Made by a program: the position numbers and the translations under genes. A stretch of DNA of 20,950 nt from a virus, in IMG/VR virus record IMGVR_UViG_3300023223_001313, positions 1 to 20,950 of that record; one strand, written 5' to 3'. A model generated the notes under the pieces. It had not been told where the DNA came from, did no database searches, and saw only the letters and a list, made by a program, of their open reading frames with translations. Shown here piece by piece: positions 15,323-20,950 of this stretch (position 1 is the first letter of the stretch; each line of letters begins with the position of its first letter).

Positions 15323-16201
15323 CTATGTTGCCTTGTAAATGTTCTCCCGAAATACAGCCTTACCCTTGTGAATATACACGAACTCAGGGGCAGGCGCCGC
15401 AGTCTCAGGATCAAACGTAATCACCACGAACCCTTGCTGCCAGTCCACATCGCGCTGGTTACCATACCATGATTGGGTGCTGCATGTGCACCCGGTCTCC
15501 ACCCACATGTGGTTACCATTGTGGTCGCTCGCCATGTGCATCCCCAACCGATGGCTATGCCCACTGGCTCCGCTACGCCGGTATGTATCCAACTCAGCGC
15601 GAGCAGTATACGCGCTGTGCTTACGAATCACTGTCCCGTGCTTGAGCAGGAACTTTGGTAGGCCATCGCGCACGGGCTGATCCTGATAGCTCGTGAAGTC
15701 CCAGCCGATTTCGTCTAAGTGCAGCAGTGATGGCCACGTGGCTGCTGCACGGATGTCTTCCAATTCATTCAGCACCTCAGCCCCATCCTTCAACCCCCAC
15801 AGCAAACGCCGTAATCGATCCTCGTGGTTACCTTCAAGAAAATGGCGGCGACTAAGCGGCGACGCTTCGGACATCGCGGCCAAATGCGCCCGCCCCATGT
15901 TGATCTCCTCTTGCAACGTATGATCTAGCGCAGGGTCGTTCGGAAACGCCTTGGGCCGATTCACATCCATTAGATCCCCGATGTGTGTAATTCCATGGGG
16001 TTGCAAGTCCTGTGCCACTGCCTGGACGATCTGCAATGGATCTAAATCCTGCCCAGGATACAGATGCGAGTCTCCGTAAATCAACTCCGTCCACGTTTCG
16101 CCATCTGTTGGTTCTGCTCGGTTAAAATCCCACTGTGATACGAACGGCTGCACGATCTGCGTCGGATCAAGCACATCGTAAATTGTCTTAGGCTTCGTCA
16201 T
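15323..16201 (-). CDS. Calcineurin-like metallophosphoesterase (292 aa)
   Basis: All five blocks of the metallophosphoesterase fold are present: GDSH (D44, H46), GDLMD (D76), EGNHEDR (N125, H126, with D128), KHG (H188) and GHSH (H215, H217). The dinuclear metal centre therefore looks intact. Family members hydrolyse phosphomono- or diesters of nucleic acids, nucleotides or proteins, and the substrate here is unknown. The start at 16201 (MTKPKTIYD) is chosen because GGAGAG lies six bases upstream; the longer frame to 16237 lacks this. It overlaps the Cys4 gene by 14 bases. The neighbourhood of replication and nucleotide genes suggests a nucleic-acid or nucleotide substrate. Confidence 0.85.
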   Translation of the reverse strand: MTKPKTIYDVLDPTQIVQPFVSQWDFNRAEPTDGETWTELIYGDSHLYPGQDLDPLQIVQAVAQDLQPHGITHIGDLMDVNRPKAFPNDPALDHTLQEEINMGRAHLAAMSEASPLSRRHFLEGNHEDRLRRLLWGLKDGAEVLNELEDIRAAATWPSLLHLDEIGWDFTSYQDQPVRDGLPKFLLKHGTVIRKHSAYTARAELDTYRRSGASGHSHRLGMHMASDHNGNHMWVETGCTCSTQSWYGNQRDVDWQQGFVVITFDPETAAPAPEFVYIHKGKAVFRENIYKAT

Positions 16202-16526
16202 TCTTCTCTCCAAAGTCTTCGGCTGGTAGGTGTTCATTCGCCCCCGTTACCTCCAACTGATCTAGCAATACGTCGATTGTGGCCCAGCAAGCGAAGCATA
16301 GCTTGCGCTTCTTTGCCTTCGCCGTATTCTTGCTTGGCGCCCGTAGCGTAACTTCCCCATATGCGCCAGTTCGCTTCTCCTCGTTGCCGATTGGCCGCTT
16401 GCAAATCTCGCAAACCCATCGTGCCCCCTTTCGACGCGCAAGCGCCAGTGCCTTCTGCCGCCAGCGCCAGAGCGTTGCCTTGTCTGGCATCACGCCCTTG
16501 TAGCCTCGCCATGGTGTGTCGCTCAT
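16188..16526 (-). CDS. Small Cys4 zinc-ribbon-like protein (112 aa)
   Basis: Two CxxC pairs, CEIC (C39, C42) and CFAC (C77, C80), probably hold one zinc ion. The spacer of about 34 residues is basic (RAPSKNTAKAKKRK). The N-terminal WRWRQKALALARRKG is basic and helical, and the end is acidic. Such small zinc proteins in phages often bind nucleic acid or proteins, but this one has no recognised family. GGAGG five to six bases before ATG gives a good start. The ATG overlaps the stop of the 57-aa gene (ATGA). Its place in the replication block is the only other clue to function. Confidence 0.7.
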   Translation of the reverse strand: MSDTPWRGYKGVMPDKATLWRWRQKALALARRKGARWVCEICKRPIGNEEKRTGAYGEVTLRAPSKNTAKAKKRKLCFACWATIDVLLDQLEVTGANEHLPAEDFGEKNDEA

Positions 16527-16696
16527 GTTGCCTCCAGTGGAAAACCCGAGTGATCACTGCACAAGTAGACCTCTACCCATCCCGCCAGTTTCGGGTAAAC
16601 AACTATATGATCCTCATTGCCATGGTATTCACTCGTTTCCTCAACTTCGGCTGCGCATCGTACAGCATCATCATCTAGTGCTTGGCATTGTGGCAT
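16523..16696 (-). CDS. Small acidic protein coupled to the helicase-type ATPase gene (57 aa)
   Basis: The frame starts with an ATG that shares one base with the ATPase stop (TAATG) and stops with a TGA that overlaps the next gene's ATG (ATGA). It accounts for the whole space between those genes. The product is acidic in its first half (ALDDDAVRCAAEVEETSEY) and beta-prone in its second (DHIVVYPKLAGWVEVYLCSD), with cysteines at 4, 14 and 46. No family is recognised. The exact double overlap makes coding likely despite the small size. It may be an accessory to the neighbouring ATPase or zinc protein. Confidence 0.65.
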   Translation of the reverse strand: MPQCQALDDDAVRCAAEVEETSEYHGNEDHIVVYPKLAGWVEVYLCSDHSGFPLEAT

Positions 16697-17496
16697 TATC
16701 GCAAATCCTCCGTATCCCGAAACCCCAGATCATCGCCCAGGTCGTCAATCAAAATCGGCCCACCGAACCGTTTTCGCCCGGCGCGCAGTAGCTTGAGCTT
16801 CCGCATGTCCCCATCGTCTCGCAACACATGTAAGTACAGTGCCCCATCCACCAGCGAAGGAAGGTCAGTATTGCCTCGGCTCCACGTCGCAATCCGTTCC
16901 ATATCCGCATCATCGCTCAAATGCCCAGTATGGTGCAGTAGCCCAAGCCCCACACCGAATCGGTCTGTCCAATAACGGAAGCTGTTGTGCATCTTCGCCA
17001 TGGCTGTGTTATCATTTTCTTCTCCGCTGTGTACACGTCGTAGTGGATCGATCAGGATTAGGTCGTAGCGCTGTGATTCAATATACTCCTTTTGAAACCA
17101 CATGCGCGACCCTTCACCTTGCACGCTATCCAGTCGCATTCCCATCGCGTCGATGAAGTCAATGGGCAGAGTCCGCGTATACGCCTCGTCATCCCCCATC
17201 AAGTGCAGATACCCCTTAATACGATCCTGCACCTCGGCCTGATCCTCCTCACCTCGCAAATAAAGCACCCGCTTTGGCCGCTGGGCATCAATCACCTGCT
17301 CACCGAGCACTGTGTGGGCAGGGCTGAACATGGATGCAATTAGCCAGTTCAAAATTCGGGACTTGCCCGACTTCTCCGCACCAAAGAACGCCATGATCTT
17401 ACCGCGTCCTAGCCATAATCGATTAACAATCCATGGTACAGGCGGGGCGACTAGATCAGGATTCCACTGGCTCAATTGAAATCGACTCTTCGCCAT
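16696..17496 (-). CDS. RepA/AAA_25-type RecA-fold ATPase, probable replicative helicase or recombination ATPase (266 aa)
   Basis: A RecA-like core is evident: Walker A GAEKSGKS (residues 39-46), the strand LYLRGEED (78-85) carrying the probable catalytic glutamate, and Walker B YDLILIDPLRRV (144-155). A HHTGH segment (188-192) is placed like the sensor motif of RepA-type helicases. Members unwind DNA at forks or load repair proteins. No primase domain or zinc-binding domain is attached, and no separate primase is visible in the window. A TTG at 17520 would extend the protein, but ATG at 17496 with GGAAGG/AAGGTGG upstream is preferred. It overlaps the 73-aa gene by 41 bases. The helicase role is inferred from family and from the polymerase neighbour. 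Confidence 0.8.
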   Translation of the reverse strand: MAKSRFQLSQWNPDLVAPPVPWIVNRLWLGRGKIMAFFGAEKSGKSRILNWLIASMFSPAHTVLGEQVIDAQRPKRVLYLRGEEDQAEVQDRIKGYLHLMGDDEAYTRTLPIDFIDAMGMRLDSVQGEGSRMWFQKEYIESQRYDLILIDPLRRVHSGEENDNTAMAKMHNSFRYWTDRFGVGLGLLHHTGHLSDDADMERIATWSRGNTDLPSLVDGALYLHVLRDDGDMRKLKLLRAGRKRFGGPILIDDLGDDLGFRDTEDLR

Positions 17497-17677
17497 TCGC
17501 CCCCACCTTCCAGATTTCAATGACAGTGAGCGTGATACTGACCAAATGCCGATCCTTAAGTATCTCAGTATGGATCGTCACTAAATGTATGACAGTTTTG
17601 AGTGGCCCCTGCATATACAGTATTTCGGGCTTTTGATTCTTCCAAGTGAATTCAACCTTGAAGATGTTATCAACCAT
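17456..17677 (-). CDS. Small hypothetical protein between polymerase and ATPase (73 aa)
   Basis: The ATG at 17677 overlaps the polymerase end by eight bases (ATGGTTGA), and GAGG/GAAGG lies just upstream. The open frame could extend to 17719, but this would run deep inside the polymerase gene. The product has alternating beta-prone stretches (NIFKVEFTWKNQ, PEILYMQGPLKTVIHLVTIH, HLVSITLTVIEIWKVG) and looks like a small beta-sheet protein. No family is recognised. Tight coupling with polymerase and ATPase suggests a replication accessory, but this is context alone. Confidence 0.6.
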   Translation of the reverse strand: MVDNIFKVEFTWKNQKPEILYMQGPLKTVIHLVTIHTEILKDRHLVSITLTVIEIWKVGANGEESISIEPVES

Positions 17678-20369
17678 CCTTCGCCTCTTTCCAGTTCTCC
17701 AACGGTACAGGGGCCTCAATCGGATACTCCATCCCCCACTGATTGACGATCATGCTTCGCTGAATGCCTTCCAGTGCTTCATCCACCAACCGTCCTGGGC
17801 CTCGCGGGATCTGGATCACCAATTCATCATGCACATGAATCTTCGGCCGCGCCAATTCCAATGGCATATTATCCTTGATGTTCTTTAACCCCAACGCCAA
17901 CACCCATGCTCCCATATCCTGTGGGAAGTAGCTTAGACCCTCATTCAGGATCTTCTGAATCAACCGCCCTTGCCGGTCCAGCACATACATGTTCCACTTG
18001 CGCACACGCCCGGTAGGGCTAACCAACTGGCGGCTGCTCCGTAGTGCGTCCCGCGTACTCGTATGCCAGCGACTAAGGCCCGGCCAAATCTTCTTCAGCA
18101 ACATCTGTACCAGCATGTTGCCCTGTTGCACACTAACGGCAATTCCCTTATCAGTGGCAAATGCCTTGCTCGTCATCTCCTTCGACAACTGGCTCCCCTG
18201 CCCACCATACATCCCACCGTATACCCAAATCTTGCACTGTTCCCGGTGTAGCATGATATCCATCCCATGCGCATGTTGCTGCAGTACCGTATGCGTGTCA
18301 ATTGTCCCGTGACGCTCGTTGCCCGGCCAATCAACAGGGATCACGAAAGCGTCCAGCATCTGTTGATCCTGCGATACTACCGCGACGTTCCGCGTTTCGA
18401 TCTGCGAGTAGTCAGGCGCTACGAAGTAGAATCCGAACTCAGGCACGATGATATACCGGTGCTTAACAGGGATATTCTGCAGATTCGTCCCCACCTGCAG
18501 CAACCCTTCTTTGCTCGCCACTCGACCACTCACTGTCCCCCACGGGTCAAACACACAATGCAGCATCCCATCGTCATCTGGCTGCAGCCGCAGCATCGTT
18601 GTTAGATCCGCACCGGCCTTGCTGAACGCCAGTACCGCTTCTACTGCCGCGCGCTGCTCGCCATTCAGCCAGTCCTTGTCTAGCAAGGGTGCCAACTGCG
18701 ATGCCCGTGTGGTCGTCTTACCGTCAAACTTGCGGGGTGAAATCCGCAGGCCCTTGTACAGAATGTCCTTGAGTTGGTCCGGTGACTCGGGATTGATTTC
18801 CTTCCATCGCATGACCTTCTTCTTGCCACTGCATGTGCGGCAGACTGGCATTAACTCCTTGAGTTCGCCTACAGTATAGTCACCTAGATCAGCCTTAAGC
18901 AGCATCCCACTATTCTTGCTCGTGGTCATTCCTACGTAATCCGCCTTTTTCTTCGGAGTCATGTTCAACCCAGCGCACGTTGCGCACTTCTTCGCGCCTC
19001 GGCAACATGTGCACTGCGGAAAGGTCTGGAACAAGTGCGGCTTGTCGAACCGGCGTAGCTTGCTCTCCACCACACTACGGGCGAGCGTCTGAAACTCCTT
19101 ACGATACCGCTTATAATCCCGGCCCAACGTAACTGCTGCCTCTTCCCGAAGCTCCTCATTAATCAACACCCCGCTCCATTGCATTTCCAGCAAATCATAC
19201 AGCAATCGATGATCATGCTCGCTAACTTCATCCAGTCCGCGCAATTTTAGCTGCTCTCGCTGGGGCTTGTAGGCATCGGCTGCTACACATGTGTCTAACC
19301 CACAGTAAATCTTCGGATCGTGGTCTACCAACCATTTGTGGTACGGATATGCCGTCCACCAACTGGCGATGGCCGGGCTCAGATTCTTCTGCAGCGCACC
19401 ACCGTGGATAATATGATGCCCACCCCCAGTATCAAAATGCGGCAATTCGATCTTGATTCCCATCTTCCAGAAAAACGTCCAGTCATGGGCGGCATTGTGC
19501 GCAACCTTGACCACTCGACTCGACTTCAACAGTCGCTCCATTGGCCCTGCGCACCACGGCTCCCATGCGAACGTGTGCACTTCGCTAGCCCCTACCAGCG
19601 CAACGATCTTGTACGGAGAAGACTCCGTGTCAATCGATACTACGTGTTCATCGCGAATTAGCTTGTCGATGAAATCGCTTAGTAGGTCATAGCGGTTTAC
19701 GAACCACTCACGTTCGACCGGGAATTCATGCGTACCTGCTACGAGTGCACGAGCCTTCTGGAAGTCGCGAATGCTCAGCGGGTTCCAGGAAAACTGACGT
19801 GCTACTGCAGCAGGGTGGTACGTAGGAAGCACCCACACGACACCCTTGCCTGAGATGGCATGATAGTAATCCTCCACGCTCTGCATATCATTCCCGTACT
19901 GGAATACACTGCCGCGCCATGCGCCGATGCGGGACTTTTCTGCAGTGGCAGTCTGCTTAGTCTCGTCGTCGCTATAGGTCGGCGGTGCTGGTAGCGTTGG
20001 AGCAATCCACGCCAACGGGTTGTTCCCCATCGGCATGATCACTCGTGCACCGGCATCGACGGCCCGGCGCAGTTCCTGTTGCATCAACGTCTTCCCCCAC
20101 TCACGATCCTCCCATGTGTGGCGGCTGAACTTGTCCCCAGGTGCGCGGACGGGTACCGCGTTAACGATCCGCACGCTGCTGCGCGAGATGCTGGCTGCAT
20201 TGAGAATCGCATCCCACATCTTCCCAGCCCGGCCAACCAACGGCCGACCCTGCTGCATCTCTACTTCGGCTGGTGACTCGGCTACGACAACGATCTCCGC
20301 ATCCAATGGTCCCTCGTAAGGAACAACTCGCTTACCGGTCGGAGAGACTGAAGGGAGTACGTCCATCAT
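17670..20369 (-). CDS. Family A DNA polymerase with N-terminal UDG-like domain and 3'-5' exonuclease (899 aa)
   Basis: This is the phage replicative polymerase. Residues 15-215 form a family 4 uracil-DNA-glycosylase-like domain (AESPAEVE..GRPLVGRAG at 30-49, RIVNAVPVRAP near 67-77, LPTYHPAAVAR at 181-191). The domain contains no cysteine, so it cannot hold the usual 4Fe-4S cluster. A DEDDy exonuclease follows, with D247/E249, D296, Y355 and D359. The polymerase domain has motif A DYSQIE (653-658), motif B R709-K713-Y717-Y721-G722 and motif C HDE (847-849). Three CxxC pairs (453/456, 462/465, 510/513) lie in an insertion between exonuclease and palm. There is no 5'-3' exonuclease. The layout recalls SPO1-type polymerases. 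GGAG six bases before ATG supports the start. Confidence 0.93.
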   Translation of the reverse strand: MMDVLPSVSPTGKRVVPYEGPLDAEIVVVAESPAEVEMQQGRPLVGRAGKMWDAILNAASISRSSVRIVNAVPVRAPGDKFSRHTWEDREWGKTLMQQELRRAVDAGARVIMPMGNNPLAWIAPTLPAPPTYSDDETKQTATAEKSRIGAWRGSVFQYGNDMQSVEDYYHAISGKGVVWVLPTYHPAAVARQFSWNPLSIRDFQKARALVAGTHEFPVEREWFVNRYDLLSDFIDKLIRDEHVVSIDTESSPYKIVALVGASEVHTFAWEPWCAGPMERLLKSSRVVKVAHNAAHDWTFFWKMGIKIELPHFDTGGGHHIIHGGALQKNLSPAIASWWTAYPYHKWLVDHDPKIYCGLDTCVAADAYKPQREQLKLRGLDEVSEHDHRLLYDLLEMQWSGVLINEELREEAAVTLGRDYKRYRKEFQTLARSVVESKLRRFDKPHLFQTFPQCTCCRGAKKCATCAGLNMTPKKKADYVGMTTSKNSGMLLKADLGDYTVGELKELMPVCRTCSGKKKVMRWKEINPESPDQLKDILYKGLRISPRKFDGKTTTRASQLAPLLDKDWLNGEQRAAVEAVLAFSKAGADLTTMLRLQPDDDGMLHCVFDPWGTVSGRVASKEGLLQVGTNLQNIPVKHRYIIVPEFGFYFVAPDYSQIETRNVAVVSQDQQMLDAFVIPVDWPGNERHGTIDTHTVLQQHAHGMDIMLHREQCKIWVYGGMYGGQGSQLSKEMTSKAFATDKGIAVSVQQGNMLVQMLLKKIWPGLSRWHTSTRDALRSSRQLVSPTGRVRKWNMYVLDRQGRLIQKILNEGLSYFPQDMGAWVLALGLKNIKDNMPLELARPKIHVHDELVIQIPRGPGRLVDEALEGIQRSMIVNQWGMEYPIEAPVPLENWKEAKDG

Positions 20370-20619
20370 TGCTGGCTCCGTGCTGGATAAGGTAGAGATG
20401 GTAGCAACCGATGCGACCGTTGACTGAAACTAGCGTGCCTTGAACGCTGAAGCATGCCTGCTCGCGGGCTTGGGCAAATGCACGATTTTGGAAACCTGTG
20501 CGAACAGCTACTGCGACCAAACCAACAAGTACTAGTAGCACCGTTGCAACTGCTGCACGCGCTACTCGCTGCCACGCCTTCTGATTGTCGTTCCCGCTAT
20601 TGTAATCATAGGGCTCCAT
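20332..20619 (-). CDS. Small single-pass membrane protein upstream of polymerase (95 aa)
   Basis: The start at 20619 has AGGAG seven bases upstream, whereas the longer frame to 20649 would run into the tRNA-like element. A polar N-terminus of 18 residues precedes a hydrophobic helix (about 19-39, VARAAVATVLLVLVGLVAVAV). A short domain with two cysteines (C56, C72: ACFSVQGTLVSVNGRIGCYHLYL) follows, which could form a disulfide if outside the membrane. The gene overlaps the polymerase start by 38 bases. No family is recognised. It could be a holin, a spanin-like or a superinfection protein, with nothing to decide between them. Confidence 0.65.
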   Translation of the reverse strand: MEPYDYNSGNDNQKAWQRVARAAVATVLLVLVGLVAVAVRTGFQNRAFAQAREQACFSVQGTLVSVNGRIGCYHLYLIQHGASNDGRTPFSLSDR

Positions 20620-20640
20620 TGTCCCACTCCTGTGAAAGTA

Positions 20641-20707
20641 GTGCCCCAAGCGGAATCGAACCGCGAAGCCAGTGAAGGGAAAGAAACTGGCTCACCCTGG
20701 TGGGGCA
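20641..20707 (-). tRNA. tRNA-like element with full acceptor and T-arm but abnormal centre (67 nt)
   Basis: Read on the minus strand, TGCCCCA (20707-20701) pairs perfectly with TGGGGCA (20648-20642) as a seven-base acceptor stem. GCGG-TTCGATT-CCGC (20664-20650) is a canonical T-arm placed one base before the 3' acceptor strand. C73 would be the discriminator, and no CCA is encoded. The centre is not normal: no D-arm pairs, and a six-base stem GCCAGT/ACTGGC closes a 12-base all-pyrimidine loop (TTCTTTCCCTTC) instead of a seven-base anticodon loop. It may be a degenerate tRNA, a D-armless tRNA or a tRNA mimic. No anticodon is assigned. Confidence 0.45.
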
Positions 20708-20725
20708 GGACGAGGTAGGAGCGCT

Positions 20726-20748
20726 GGTAGCTACCCCTACCCCTACAC
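20726..20748. repeat. Palindrome and short C-rich direct repeat upstream of tRNA-like element
   Basis: GGTAGCTACC (20726-20735) is a perfect ten-base palindrome. It runs into CTACCCCTACCCCTACACC on the plus strand, that is, repeats of CTACCC with a six-base period. The element lies in the 145-base gap between the partial right-end gene and the membrane protein gene. It could be a protein-binding site or a spacer; no promoter boxes were found around it. Confidence 0.35.
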
Positions 20749-20768
20749 CTAATCTTCCCTGCGATTAG
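20749..20768. other. Small hairpin across the stop codon of the right-end gene
   Basis: CTAATC (20749-20754) pairs with GATTAG (20763-20768) around an eight-base loop. The structure contains the TAA stop of the partial gene. There is no U-run after it on the minus strand, so it is not a classic terminator. It may be chance. Confidence 0.25.
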
Positions 20769-20950
20769 ATGCCCGGTACTGTAGTTGCCGGTGAACTCCC
20801 GACTCCAACTACTACTCCTGGTACTCCGCTGGACCCCTTCACTGCAGCGGAACGAATCCGCTTCAACGTCCGAAATCCCCGGTTATCCTCCCCACCTTCG
20901 GCACTCAACTGCTTGCCGATCAGTGCCGGGACATTACCCTTGGCGGTGCC
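20765..20950 (-). CDS. C-terminal end of an unknown protein (5' end outside window)
   Basis: The frame is open from the right edge to TAA at 20765 and gives 61 residues. The first 40 are basic and mixed (VPALIGKQLSAEGGEDNRGF, then RTLKRIRSAAVKG). The last 22 are a low-complexity Gly/Val/Ser/Pro/Thr tail (SSGVPGVVVGVGSSPATTVP) that looks disordered. No family can be named from this part. It is the first gene seen of the minus-strand cascade and is separated from the polymerase block by the tRNA-like element. Confidence 0.55.
   Translation of the reverse strand, partial: GTAKGNVPALIGKQLSAEGGEDNRGFRTLKRIRSAAVKGSSGVPGVVVGVGSSPATTVPGI

Noticed and set aside
16202-16237. Longer start for the metallophosphoesterase
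   Set aside because: GGAGAG six bases before the ATG at 16201 clearly marks the shorter start; the extension would overlap the upstream gene by 50 bases.
17497-17520. TTG start extending the helicase-type ATPase by eight residues
   Set aside because: The ATG at 17496 has a better-placed purine-rich ribosome site and a smaller overlap with the upstream gene.
1-20950. CRISPR arrays, insertion sequences, integrase or repressor genes
   Set aside because: No regularly spaced repeats, terminal inverted repeats, transposase or recombinase motifs were seen on either strand.

Overview
The window is part of a tailed double-stranded DNA bacteriophage genome, probably from an uncultured or environmental phage. 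The diagnostic genes are a large terminase, a large portal, an acidic scaffold-like protein, a family A DNA polymerase, a RecA-fold helicase-type ATPase and an AmpD-type endolysin. Coding is nearly gapless, with many 1-4 nt start/stop overlaps, which is typical of phage operons. Nothing in the sequence identifies the host. The 813-aa portal and the large membrane-prone virion protein would fit a podovirus-like particle, but no tail gene seen here decides this.

Layout. Positions 2-3495 (+): the end of a charged coiled-coil protein, then an 892-aa protein resembling the large polyvalent proteins carried inside phage particles. Positions 3496-3708: a non-coding gap between convergent units, holding a strong hairpin. 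All other genes lie on the minus strand and read from the right edge leftward. Positions 20950-16188 are mainly replication: the tail of an unknown protein, a tRNA-like element, a small membrane protein, a polymerase fused to a uracil-DNA-glycosylase-like domain, a small unknown protein, a RepA/AAA_25-type ATPase, a 57-aa protein and a Cys4 protein. Positions 16201-13633 hold a metallophosphoesterase, an amidase endolysin, a dNMP kinase and three small unknowns. Positions 13619-11223 are packaging: terminase small subunit, a MazG-like pyrophosphohydrolase and terminase large subunit. Positions 11185-3709 are head and virion genes: a membrane protein, portal, scaffold, a 200-aa beta-rich protein where the coat gene is expected, a second membrane protein, and three further structural or unknown proteins.

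The minus-strand genes probably act as one long, translationally coupled cascade running from replication through lysis and nucleotide metabolism to packaging and head genes. No integrase, repressor, primase, SSB, RNA polymerase, CRISPR array or insertion sequence is visible, and no convincing sigma70 promoter was found by eye. Three genes shorter than 60 codons (16523-16696, 14108-14269 and, less surely, 13633-13698) were read directly from start/stop overlaps between neighbours. The most unusual points are the cysteine-free UDG-like domain and three-CxxC insertion in the polymerase, a 67-nt tRNA-like element without a normal D-arm or anticodon loop, a MazG gene lodged between the terminase genes, and the lack of a recognisable coat gene after the scaffold.
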